Assembly (NCBI GenBank): GCA_021292105.1
Contig: CM037871.1
Span: forward strand, 59,356,866 to 59,420,865
DNA from: Anadara kagoshimensis
Taxonomy: Eukaryota; Mollusca; Bivalvia; Arcoida; Arcidae
DNA length: 64,000 nucleotides
Direction of reading: 5' to 3'
Shown: piece after piece, positions 32,001 to 42,113 of the stretch
How positions within the stretch are numbered: position 1 is the stretch's first letter
How the letters are laid out: the number at the start of each line of letters is the position of its first letter
Translations under genes and position numbers: made by a program
The notes under the pieces: model-generated
The model's database searches: none
What the model saw: the letters and a program-made list of their open reading frames with translations, nothing else
Told to the model about the DNA's origin: nothing

Positions 32001-35000
32001 TGATAAAGCACTCGTCCGTAGCGGTCTGAGAACCTCAGTTGGTAGAGAACTCCGAGTAGCTCAGTTGATAAAGCACTCGTCCGTAGCGGTCTGAGTAGCT
32101 CAGTTGATAGAGAACTCTGAGTAGCTCAGTTGATAAAGCACTCGTCCGTAGCGGTCTGAGAACCTCAGTTGGTAGAGAACTCTGAGTAGCTCAGTTGATA
32201 AAGCACTCGTCCGTAGCGGTCTGAGTAGCTCAGTTGGTAGAGCACTCTGAGTAGCTCAGTTGATAAAGCACTCGTCCGTAGCGGTCTGAGAACCTCAGTT
32301 GGTAGAGAACTCTGAGTAGCTCAGTTGATAAAGCACTCGTCCGTAGCGGTCTGAGTAGCTCAGTTGGTAGAGCACTCTGAGTAGCTCAGTTGATAAAGTA
32401 CTCGTCCGTAGCGATCTGAGAAGCTCAGTTGTTAGAGCACTCTGAGTAGCTCAGTTGATAAAGCACTCGTCCACAGCGATCTGAGAAACTCAGTTGGTAG
32501 AGCACTCTGAGTAGCTCAGTTGATAAGCACTCGGCCGTAGCGATCTGAGTAGCTCAGTTGGTAGAGCACTCTGAGTAGCTCAGTTGATAAAGCACTCGTC
32601 CGTAGCGGTCTGAGTAGCTCAGTTGGTAGAGCACTCTGAGTAGCTCAGTATATAAAGCACTCGTCCGTAGCGGTCTGAGTAGCTCAGTTGGTAGAGCACT
32701 AGCCCGTAGCGGTCTGAGTAGCTCAGTTGGAATAGCACTAGCACGTAGCACTCTGAGTAGCTCAGTTGGTAGAGCACTTGCCGCAGCGGTCTGAGTAGCT
32801 CTGTTGGTACAGCACTCTGAGAAGCTCAGTTGATAAAGCAATCGTCCGTAGCGTTCTGAGTAGCTCAGTTGGTAGAGCACTAGCCCGTAGCGGTCTGAGT
32901 AGCTCAGTTGGAATAACACTAGCACGTAGCACTCTGAGTAGCTCAGTTGATAAAGCACTCGTCCGTAGCGATCTGAGAAGCTCAGTTGGTAGAGAACTTC
33001 GAGTAGCTCAGTTGATAAAGCACTCGTCCGTAGCGGTCTGAGTAGCTCAGTTGGTAGAGAGGTCTGAGTAGCTCAGTTGATAAAGCACTCGTCCGTAGCG
33101 ATCTGAGAACCTCAGTTGATGGAGAAGTCTGAGTAGCTCAGTTGGTAGAGAAGTCTGAGTAGCTCAGTTGATAAAGCACTCGTCCGTAGCGGTCTGAGAA
33201 CCTCAGTTGGTAGAGAAGTCTGAGTAGCTCAGTTGATAAAGCACTCGTCCGTAGCGGTTTGAGAAGCTCAGATGGTAGAGAACTCTGAGTAGCTCAGTTG
33301 ATAAAGCACTCGTCCGTAGCAGTCTGAGAACCTCAGTTGGTAGAGAACTCTGAGTAGCTCAGTTGATAAAGCACTCGTCCGTAGCGGTCTGAGTAGCTCA
33401 GTTGGTAGAGCACTCTGAGTAGCTCAGTTGATAAAGCACTCGTCCGTAGCGATCTGAGAAGCTCAGTTGGTAGAGAACTTCGAGTAGCTCAGTTGATAAA
33501 GCACTCGTCCGTAGCGGTCTGAGTAGCTCAGTTTGTAGAGAAGTCTGAGTAGCTCAGTTGATAAAGCACTCGTCCGTAGCGATCTGAGAACCTCAGTTGA
33601 TAGAGAAGTCTGAGTAGCTCAGTTGGTAGAGAAGTCTGAGTAGCTCAGTTGATAAAGCACTCGTCCGTAGCGGTCTGAGAACCTCAGTTGGTAGAGAAGT
33701 CTGAGTAGCTCAGTTGATAAAGCACTCGTCCGTAGCGATCTGAGAACCTCAGTTGGTAGAGCACTCTGAGTAGCTCAGTTGATAAAGCACTCGTCCGTAG
33801 CAGTCTGAGAAGCTCAGTTGGTAGAGAACTCTGAGTAGCTCAGTTGATAAAGCACTCGTCCGTAGCGGTCTGAGAACCTCAGTTGGTAGAGAAGTCTGAG
33901 TAGCTCAGTTGATAAAGCACTCGTCCGTAGCGGTCTGAGAACCTCAGTTGGTAGAGAACTCTGAGTAGCTCAGTTGATAAAGCACTCGTCCGTAGCGGTT
34001 TGAGTAGCTCAGATGGTAGAGAACTCTGAGTAGCTCAGTTGATAAAGCACTCGTCCGTAGCGGTCTGAGAACCTAAGTTGGTAGAGAACTCTGAGTAGCT
34101 CAGTTGATAAAGCACTCGTCCGTAGCGATCTGAGTAGCTCAGTTGGTAGAGCACTCTGAGTAGCTCAGTTGATAAAGCACTCGTCCGTAGCGGTCTGAGA
34201 ACCTCAGTTGGTAGAGAACTCTGAGTAGCTCAGTTGATAAAGCACTCGTCCGTAGCGGTCTGAGTAGCTCAGTTGGTAGAGCACTCTGAGTAGCTCAGTT
34301 GATAAAGCACTCGTCCGTAGCGATCTAAGAAGCTCAGTTGGTAGAGAACTCTGAGTAGCTCACTTGATAAAGCACTCGTCCGTAGCGATCTGAGAAGCTC
34401 AGTTGTTAGAGCACTCTGAGTAGCTCAGTTGATAAAGCACTCGTCCACAGCGATCTGAGAAACTCAGTTGGTAGAGCACTCTGAGTAGCTCAGTTGATAA
34501 AGCACTCGGCCGTAGCGATCTGAGTAGCTCAGTTGGTAGAGCACTCTGAGTAGCTCAGTTGATAAAGCACTCGTCCGTAGCGGTCTGAGTAGCTCAGTTG
34601 GTAGAGCACTCTGAGTAGCTCAGTTGATAAAGCACTCGTCCGTAGCGGTCTGAGTAGCTCAGTTGGTAGAGCACTAGCCCGTAGCGGTCTGAGTAGCTCA
34701 GTTGGAATAGCACTAGCACGTAGCACTCTGAGTAGCTCAGTTGGTAGAGCACTTGCCCGCAGCGGTCTGAGTAGCTCAGTTGGTAGAGCACTCTGAGTAG
34801 CTTAGTTGATAAAGCACTCGTCCGTAGCGATCTGAGTATCTCAGTTGGTAGAGCACTCTGAGTAGCTCAGTTGGTAGAGCACTCGCCCGTAGCGGTCTGA
34901 GTAGCTCAGTTGGTAGGGTACTTCGTCCGTATCGATCGGGGTAGCTCAGTTTGAAGAGCACTTGCCCGTAGCGGTCTGAGTAGCTCAGTCGGTAGTGCAC

Positions 35001-35360
35001 TCGCCCGTAGCGTTCTGAGTAGCTCAGTTGGTAGAGCACTCGCCCGTAGCGGTCTGAGTAACTCAGTTGGAAGAGCACTTGCCCGTAGCGTTCTGAGTGG
35101 CTCAGTTGGTAGAGCACTCGCCCGTAGCGTTATGGGTAACTCAGTTGGAAGAGCACTCGCCTGTAGCGGTCTGAGTGGCTCAGTTGGAAGACCACTCGCC
35201 CGTAGCGTTATGAGTAACTCAGTTGGAAGAGCACTCGCCCGTAGCGGTCTGAGTAACTCAGTTGGAAGAGCACTCGCCCGTAGCGTTATGAGTAACTCAG
35301 TTGGTAGAGCACTCGCCCGTAGCGTTATGAGTAACTCAGTTGGTAGAGCACTCGCCCGTA
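29061..35360 (+). repeat. 6.3-kb satellite of tRNA A-box half-units
   Basis: The array is made of two related units. One is a 39-bp form (CTGAGTAGCTCAGTTGGTAG then AGCACTCGCCCGTAGCGGT). The other is a 26-bp form lacking the 13-bp CGCCCGTAGCGGT-type segment. Each contains TAGCTCAGTTGG, a perfect match to a Pol III A box and to the D arm of many tRNAs, but no B box or anticodon/T arm. From about 29700 to 34400 the two forms alternate as a 65-bp dimer, usually with GATAAAGC in one half. From about 34860 to 35360 pure 39-bp monomers occur. By length there are on the order of 190 A-box units. Long minus- and plus-strand frames across it are repeat artefacts. Confidence 0.95.
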
Positions 35361-35700
35361 ATTACACATATAGTGCTGGAGGACCCTGACCGAGCTCGTC
35401 CAGTATTCATTTTCTCCTTTCTGTTACAATTTAGTCATTGGCAAGTGTACACGTAGTCATCTGGTCATTGGAATTGTAGGACTGGCAATTGCGGCCACAT
35501 AAAGCCCATCAGATGGAAAATGGGCAAGGTGTCCCATGTTGGAGCATGGGAAAGTAAAAGTAACATGGGAGATTTGCCAGCAGCGGTATGAGCAGTTCAG
35601 TTGGCTGAACACTTGCCTACAGCTAGTGTCGTGTTCGATCCCCGATCCTACCCTGTATTTTTTCTCCTTCCTGTTATAACACTAAACCATCAACTATCAC
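35361..35700 (+). repeat. SINE-like sequence bordering the satellite, with a tRNA-like head
   Basis: 35375-35430 has GTCCAGTATTCATTTTCTCC and TTTCTGTTACAATT. A tRNA-like head follows at about 35580-35650: GGTATGAGCAGTTCAGTTGG (A box) and GTGTTCGATCCCCGA (B box). TATTTTTTCTCCTTCCTGTT then comes again. This pairs a complete A plus B head with the same 3' body that flanks the array on its left in the opposite orientation. Confidence 0.6.
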
Positions 35701-36302
35701 TGAGTGATATAAGTTATATATACTAACGTCCAATGGGATCTAACCTAACAAAATATCAAACACGATACAAATATTATAAAATAAATCAACATTATATAAC
35801 AGAATTACGTTTTGTTTGACTTTACACAAGGGGCACCTGTTGTTTATATTAATGTTGATTATTGAACAAATCATTTGTTCTTTGGATGGTGTTATATACA
35901 TAGTAATGTAATTCAACTCCAATAAAACAAATCCTTCGTGTATTTATTTTATGAGTGTTGTAAACAGTCTGCGCTTTATCAGTTACAAACTTATTAATTT
36001 TTCAAACACTGTAGGCTGCACATGCATCAACTACTCCAGTGCTTGAGCGCTTTGATAATCCAGCATCCTAAATAGAGTTATCTCGCTTTAAATGCTAAAT
36101 ACACGATTGACTACGGAATGTTTTGGGTGGTCCCGTCTGTTATTCCATTTTCTTGTCTTTTTGTCTTACTTTTCTATTCTAGGTTATTTTGACTATATAG
36201 TCAAAACGTGTTTTTCATCTTCAAATTATTTTACATGTTTATACTAAATTAAAGTTAAATTAATCTTATAAAACTAGAGAATGTCTTATTTATAACATTT
36301 AC

Positions 36303-36475
36303 AATCTCTCTCTCTCTCTCTCTTTTCTCTCTCTCTCTCTCTCTCTTTTGAGGCCGCGGTTGCCTTATGGATAAGACGTCGGTCTACAAATCCATAGAGG
36401 TTAAAAAATAGTTGTCGTCGCGAATAGTTGAAAAATTGCTGATGCGACTTTAAGCAACATTCAACAACAACAATC

Positions 36476-36526
<51 letters not shown>

Positions 36527-36530
36527 CTAT
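36303..36530. repeat. (CT)n tracts around a tRNA-Arg-like fragment
   Basis: CT repeats lie at 36303-36348 and 36475-36530. Between them, 36350-36400 reads AGGCCGCGGTTGCCTTATGG then ATAAGACGTCGGTCTACAAA, resembling the 5' half of a tRNA-Arg (G.CCGCG.GGCCTAATGGATAAG..GTC). No T arm follows, so it is a fragment or SINE head, not a gene. Confidence 0.6.
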
Positions 36531-36741
36531 TCATGGTAAGGTTGACTGTGGAGGATGTGTGGGTAAGTCAACTCGGTTATGTAAGGGATAAGTGATAACG
36601 GAGAGATGTATAAAAATAAATACTGGTTCTTTGTTTACTGTAACTATGATACATTGACCCCGAGGTATGAGCATGATAAAAATTATTTACCTTCCCCCTA
36701 TCTCCTTCATGTTGAGGTCTGTGTCACTGTCTGAACATACA

Positions 36742-37021
36742 GTACAGACCTGTGGAAAGTTTAACACTTAGCTAACAAATTGGATTCGGCCAATCTCCAG
36801 CTAATCTCTGTCCCTCGTCAGCTGTATCATGTGCTACTTTTGGATTTTTATAAAATAATGCATTCAAAAGTAGCACATGACAGCTGTATCTAAACAACTT
36901 TAAGCACTTGTTGTCTATCTTTCAGGAATTCTTCGGCCACTGGCTATCCATATCTCGGCCAATAGACAGTCGAGCATAGACTTTTCGCTATCTCATTGTT
37001 AAACTTTCAACAGGCCTGTAC
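36742..37021. mobile_element. MITE, CTGT.GAAAGTTTA family
   Basis: 280 bp. The left end is GTACAGACCTGTGGAAAGTT and the right end in reverse complement GTACAGGCCTGTTGAAAGTT. It contains an internal hairpin with arms AGCTGTATCATGTGCTACTT and AAGTAGCACATGACAGCT. The terminal TA just inside GTA..TAC fits a TA target. Related to 18822-19327. Confidence 0.7.
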
Positions 37022-38019
37022 TTTACAATATATACCGAATGCATTACAATATGAAAAAGAAAGGAAAACAAAGATAGCAATAACCCCCCCCCCCCCAAAA
37101 AAAAATAAAAATAAATAAATAAATAAAAAGATACCTGTGGGAAAAAACAAAAAGGGTATCGTGGTAAATACATCGGAAGGACGAGCTATCCTTGGGTCCC
37201 CCATGTTTTTGACAACCTCTAATATACATGTATATGGGTGTCCGTCAAAATCCGAAAACTAACCACTTAATAAAAGAGTTAGATAATGAAAACATTCTCC
37301 ATGTTTTAACAGTTTTTTATGACATATCTAATGTCCTACGAGTGTTACATAACGCGTTTAGCCGATGTGACAGACATCTTATTATTTGCAGTTTACCCCC
37401 TGCCCCGGAAATATTTGATATCTAGAAGTAAATTAGACATCATGTTATTGTCTCGTGAAAACTACCCTGCTTAGGTCCCTTATATTGATAAAATGATGTT
37501 TTACACGTCACTTACACGTGATACTGTCATACTAGAACTGTAACACATACTGGTTAATCAATGAAAATATTTAGGACACGTTGTAATCAGCTGGTTCAAC
37601 AAAAAGTACCTTTAATGGAAATCTCATTTTAAAACAAAAATTATTTTAAAAAGAAATGCGATAATCTGATGACAAAAATGTAAGTAATTATGTTTTAATT
37701 TACTTTGTCAAATTGAGCAATTTTAAATGCGGAATTTTTTAGCATCTTCTACTCACAGAGAACAGCATTAATTTGGTTCTTTATTTTTGATTTATCTATT
37801 TATGCCAAAAACGTTATCTAAAACGAAGTTTGAAATGAAAAATGTTGATTTCTCAATAATGATACATAACTATTTAATACTGGTGTAATGTGCAGAATTT
37901 TGGATATTTCTTTTGGTAAAACTTCAAAATTCTGCAAATAACACTAATATTTGAAAATATTTATAATTACATGTGAATTAATTGAATTCAATAACAAATA
38001 ACTTCTATACCTTTACAAT

Positions 38020-38025
<6 letters not shown>

Positions 38026-38051
<26 letters not shown>

Positions 38052-38055
38052 TTGT
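38026..38055. repeat. (TTTA)n microsatellite
   Basis: Seven or more TTTA units. Confidence 0.85.
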
Positions 38056-38464
38056 TAAATTTAATGCCTCCTCACAATCGATATACAAACATGTAGTTAA
38101 CTATGATAAACTCAATCCTGTCCTCTGTAACATCTGGTTTCACTGTCACTTGACCTAATATGGTGTGAAAATGTCAAACATTTCTTTTTAATTCTTTATT
38201 CGTTCAACACAATCATCTTGATCAAATGGATCGGGTTAAATGAAAACAGTGTTTTATAAATAACGTGTACATAATTTAACTGCCATGTGTTGAGTTTCTG
38301 ATTTTCTAATTGAATTCTGGATCACACCTATCAGAGAGATCTAATTGTTATGATTTTAAATCAAAATCCATTACCTTTCAAAGTTTCACAACACAACATT
38401 TCGAAAAGAATTTCATTACTAACGGTTAGTATGGATTGCTTGCGATTTGTTCCATTCAATTACA

Positions 38465-38643
38465 CAGTCAAACCTGCCTTAAAGGCGATCTCTATTGAAG
38501 GATCGCTGCTCTTGAAGGTCAGTGAAATTTTATCCCAACCAGTCTTCTTTAATGTTATTTGAACCTGTTTATATAAGGGTTACCGCCCGTGAAGACCACT
38601 TTAACTAATTCCCTTAGTTGACCTTTATAAACATGCTTGACTG
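38465..38643. mobile_element. MITE, CAGTCAAACC family
   Basis: It starts CAGTCAAACCTGCCTTAAAG and ends in reverse complement CAGTCAAGCATGTTTATAAA. It is more diverged inside than the copies at 8364 and 13553. Confidence 0.6.
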
Positions 38644-38887
38644 TATTATGAAATGCCTCATGCCACGCTACAGCACCCTTTACTTCAATATTGTATTCGT
38701 AATTTTGTAAACGTAACAATGCTATTTGGTTCTTGGTCTCTTCAACTTCGATCCATTGTTTTGGATCGACTTGAAAATTGGCCAAAAAATAAAAAATAAT
38801 AATAACAATAATAACCCATATGTCATATACCATTTTTGAATTTAATCATACATTTAAAATTGTATAAGACACAATAAAATTCTACTC

Positions 38888-39070
38888 AAATTCAAAGCAA
38901 ACATGCCTAACCATGTCCAAATTACAATCCCAAAGCAAAGCAGAATCTTTGAAAACTGATGAATTAAGTAAAACACGTGATCTTTCACTCCACTGGGGAA
39001 GTGAGGTCGGGGTGCTCTGGAAGGGTAAGCATCTCCTGCTTAGCTGGCTACACCCGCCACATGTGAAATT
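38888..39070 (+). repeat. Dispersed repeat family A, 3'-truncated copy
   Basis: It has the head (AACATGCCTAACCATGTCCA) through GTGCTCTGGAAGGGTAAGCA to ACCCGCCACATGTG. The distal AACATGGAAC..TATCAACAATA part is missing. Confidence 0.65.
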
Positions 39071-40050
39071 AGTAAAAGGTACCTGCTAATTTTGAATGCC
39101 TGGATCGAGTAAAGACTTTAGTAATGCCAACGGTACCTTTAATTTTTTCATGATATAATTCATAAACATTTGTAATGAGCTATTTTTAGGTAAAAGAAAT
39201 AACACATAACAGTAATGTAAACGCTACTGATAAGTAGATCACGTGATTCTTAAAACAGAAGCTGTAAGTGCACTTTAAATTCAAGTACATATGCACTTAA
39301 CAGGATATTAAACTTAAAAGTCAAATAATTAAATAGTAGTCATCGCCCTGTGTCTGTGTAACCACGTTACTGCACTGTTCGTACTACATGTATCGGAGAT
39401 ATGGAAAATATTGTTCATACAATTGTCTCACTCTAAATAAAGTGAGGTACCACACATTAGCGTAAAAGGGTTTTTAAATAGTTTGCGGCAGAAATGATAC
39501 ACTGGCACAAAGGACGCTAAATTGGGCAAACAGATTTCACCCTTGAAAAAGTGGTGTTGGAAATCTCTACATTAATTCTAAACATAAGCCAACATTCAAG
39601 GATTCTCATGGGGAATTCGAAAGTGAAACTTTTCCCGTTGTACTAATCTGATTTAGTTAATAATTTCCTTTTTATATAATCTTCAAAGTCTCTAGGTTAT
39701 CAAAATATAAAAAAAAGATACACCTTATCTCTGAAATGGACAAAATAACTGTTCAATAGTGTTATTACCGATATTACGATATTTACGTATCGATACCATT
39801 TTTTGTGTCGAAACTCTTGCATGTCAAAGGTATCATTACTATGTAATATTGATAACATTGTTTATAGAAGATCATTATCCAATGAAGTAGATTGCAATGG
39901 TTGGTACAATCTATATGTTGATTTTTATAAACAGTATTAACTAACCTATATTAAAGATATATTTGAAAGGACTTTGTTGGTTGCAGCTTTCCTGAGTTGT
40001 AATAAAATCCAAAATCAGCACATGGTAGTGTTATTAGTATATATATATTG

Positions 40051-40107
40051 TGTCATATACCATTTTTTGAATTTAATCATAAAATACATTAAAAAAATGG
40101 TATATGT
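40051..40107. mobile_element. Short palindromic element copy
   Basis: TGTGTCATATACCATTTTTT pairs with AAAAAAATGGTATATG around TTAATCATAAAATACATT. Related to 13217-13321; an (AAT)n tract follows at 40207-40241. Confidence 0.6.
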
Positions 40108-40689
40108 GAAAAGTACATGACAAACTACGTGTATGCAATACCCTATAAATTTTGGGGTAGAGGACATGTTTATTGTCATTTTCTGTACTTTGAATGTATT
40201 TTATGATGCATATAATAATAATAATAATAATAATAATAACCACAACAAATACAACAAACAAATAGTATATGATAGCATTTATTTTCATGAAAAAAATATT
40301 TTAGAAAACAACTTCAATTTACCAAAACAATATAATTTGCTTATTTATGAAGCCACTAGTATATTGACATAGCTAGAGTAGCAACGTCCTTCAAACAAGT
40401 TAAAACTGGCTGTACTGGTCCAAAGTTTAATGATGTAAACTAAATAACTTTCTATTTGTGTGTTATATTGGTCCAAAGTCCATTTACCGGTATGTCAATT
40501 TCAACAATATTTTATTTTTCAATGTTTAATGATAGATTTATTGCAACAAGTAAATATAAAAGTCTCTACCAAAAGTTCTTTTTGTCACATGTGCAGTGGA
40601 AGGTGCAAAAGGAATCGGTAATTATTTAATTAATCAAATAAATAAATAAATAAATAAAAACAAATAAATTGTTGTCGAAGGGACATTGC

Positions 40690-40860
40690 CAGTCTATGGT
40701 TATCAAGACCTTTACAGAAATTATGGTCTTCATCACAATATTGTTTATACGTATGATGGCTGTGTATTCAAAATTATCCATGTCCAATCGTTCCATCTTC
40801 CTTTCATTCTGCGTGGCAGCTAGCTAAACAGAAATGCTTATTCTTCTGCCGTATCACAAA
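40690..40860 (-). repeat. Dispersed repeat family A, partial minus-strand copy
   Basis: Reversed 3' part of the family: GGTCTTCATCACAATATTGT, GATGGCTGTGTATTC and CAGCTAGCTAAACAGAA. Diverged. Confidence 0.45.
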
Positions 40861-41337
40861 ACAACGTGATGGAATATTAACAATACATACATATTATATA
40901 CTTTTTTCGTAGTCGTATCACTACAAGTCGCGCTTGAGTAGTGATACAGCTAGGAAAAAAGGACAAGACCTGATACTGAGGTTTGTACATACACACTGTG
41001 TATATGATATTTTTATCTAACATTTCCAATTAGGTTATTTAAAATAATAAAAAAAACAATACTTTATGTGAAAAAATACATTTTACCACAGAAAACTACT
41101 GAACTATGTTATGTAGTAATGATTTCCCAATGACGTCACAATGACAAGTGCACGTGCTCTTTACCGCCAATGTTGTATCACCACAGTGTGGTGATACTGT
41201 GACTGTGGTGATACTGTGGTGATACAAGATCCTGTATTATACGTGTTCGATAAAACTTGTATTTCGTCAAATCAGTTAGAAAAACTAGTCTAATGTTAGA
41301 TAAAAAGATGTACATATATTCGTTTGTTTATTCTTCC

Positions 41338-41526
41338 CTAAAACCCTATCTTATCCTTAATGCTCTTCTCGCTCGCCAGAAGGCGCATAATGGCACAACG
41401 CCATCCTTCCATTTTTGTCTGTCCTATGCTGCTGCTTTGGCTGTGTTCCAGCGAGTCCATCCAGCGACGATTCTTTCCAGTTCCGTTGTTTTCCGTCTTC
41501 CCCTTTTTCTTTTTCCTGGCTGTCAC
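41338..41526 (-). pseudogene. Possible 3' remnant of a LINE ORF2
   Basis: The minus-strand frame ends with KNRRWMDSLEHSQSSSIGQT followed by KMEGWRCAIMRLLASE. The spacing W(M/L)DS...(E/D)R..WR..(I/V) resembles the extreme C-terminus of non-LTR retrotransposon reverse transcriptase proteins. Only about 60 residues are present, with no RT or endonuclease upstream. It lies about 200 bp upstream of the P5CS coding start, so part could instead be 5' UTR or promoter of that gene. Confidence 0.35.
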
Positions 41527-41708
41527 CCCATTGCTATCTTGTAGTCATTAGCAGGACATAGAAGCTTGCTTATAAATAATACTCCTCATTGACAATTAAA
41601 AAGCGAATGTCTGTATTCGTTCGGTTTTAATAATTAAAATTAGGAGACATGTTTATTTTTCCAATGAACGGATATCATTAATAATGTTACATGGATATAT
41701 TCTTTCAG

Positions 41709-42113
41709 ATGACGATGTATCAACAAATTAACCAATCACTGCTGTCCTGCACGTGTAAATGTTACAGAAGCACTACAAAACGATTCTCCACCATAACCAC
41801 ATATACCGGAAGTTATAACAACGCATGCTTAAATTGGAAATGGATTCCAAGGTCAAAGTTCATGTTACAAAATGGATCAAAATTTACATTACAAACTAGA
41901 TCCAAATTTACACGACATAAAACAGTAAATGTAAATAAAGAACTAATAAACCGGGGTTATTCTTCTTCCTCGAATTCTCGATTAAAAAACATTTTACATA
42001 GATCTGACTTAAAGAATGCTGAAAGGATTATCGTGAAGTTAGGAAGTGCGGTTATTACAAGAGAAGATGAGTGTGGATTAGCATTAGGTAGATTAGCCTC
42101 CATCGTAGAGCAA
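41709..42113 (+). CDS. ALDH18A1: P5CS coding exon 1
   Basis: 135 codons. The ATG at 41709 directly follows an acceptor-like ATATTCTTTCAG, implying a non-coding 5' exon upstream. The alternative ATG at 41691 would put the acceptor inside the coding sequence. It holds the presequence and the kinase start ([14 protein letters not shown]). Donor CAA|GTAAGT. Confidence 0.9.

Noticed and set aside
29061..35360. Cluster of tRNA genes
   Set aside because: Every unit has the D-arm/A-box half but none has an anticodon stem, T arm or B box within the unit, so no unit can fold into a tRNA.
41257..41544. Plus-strand coding exon of P5CS upstream of 41709
   Set aside because: The frame has no conserved content and is not joined in phase to the presequence; the minus strand reads better as a LINE fragment. 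A 5' UTR role remains possible.
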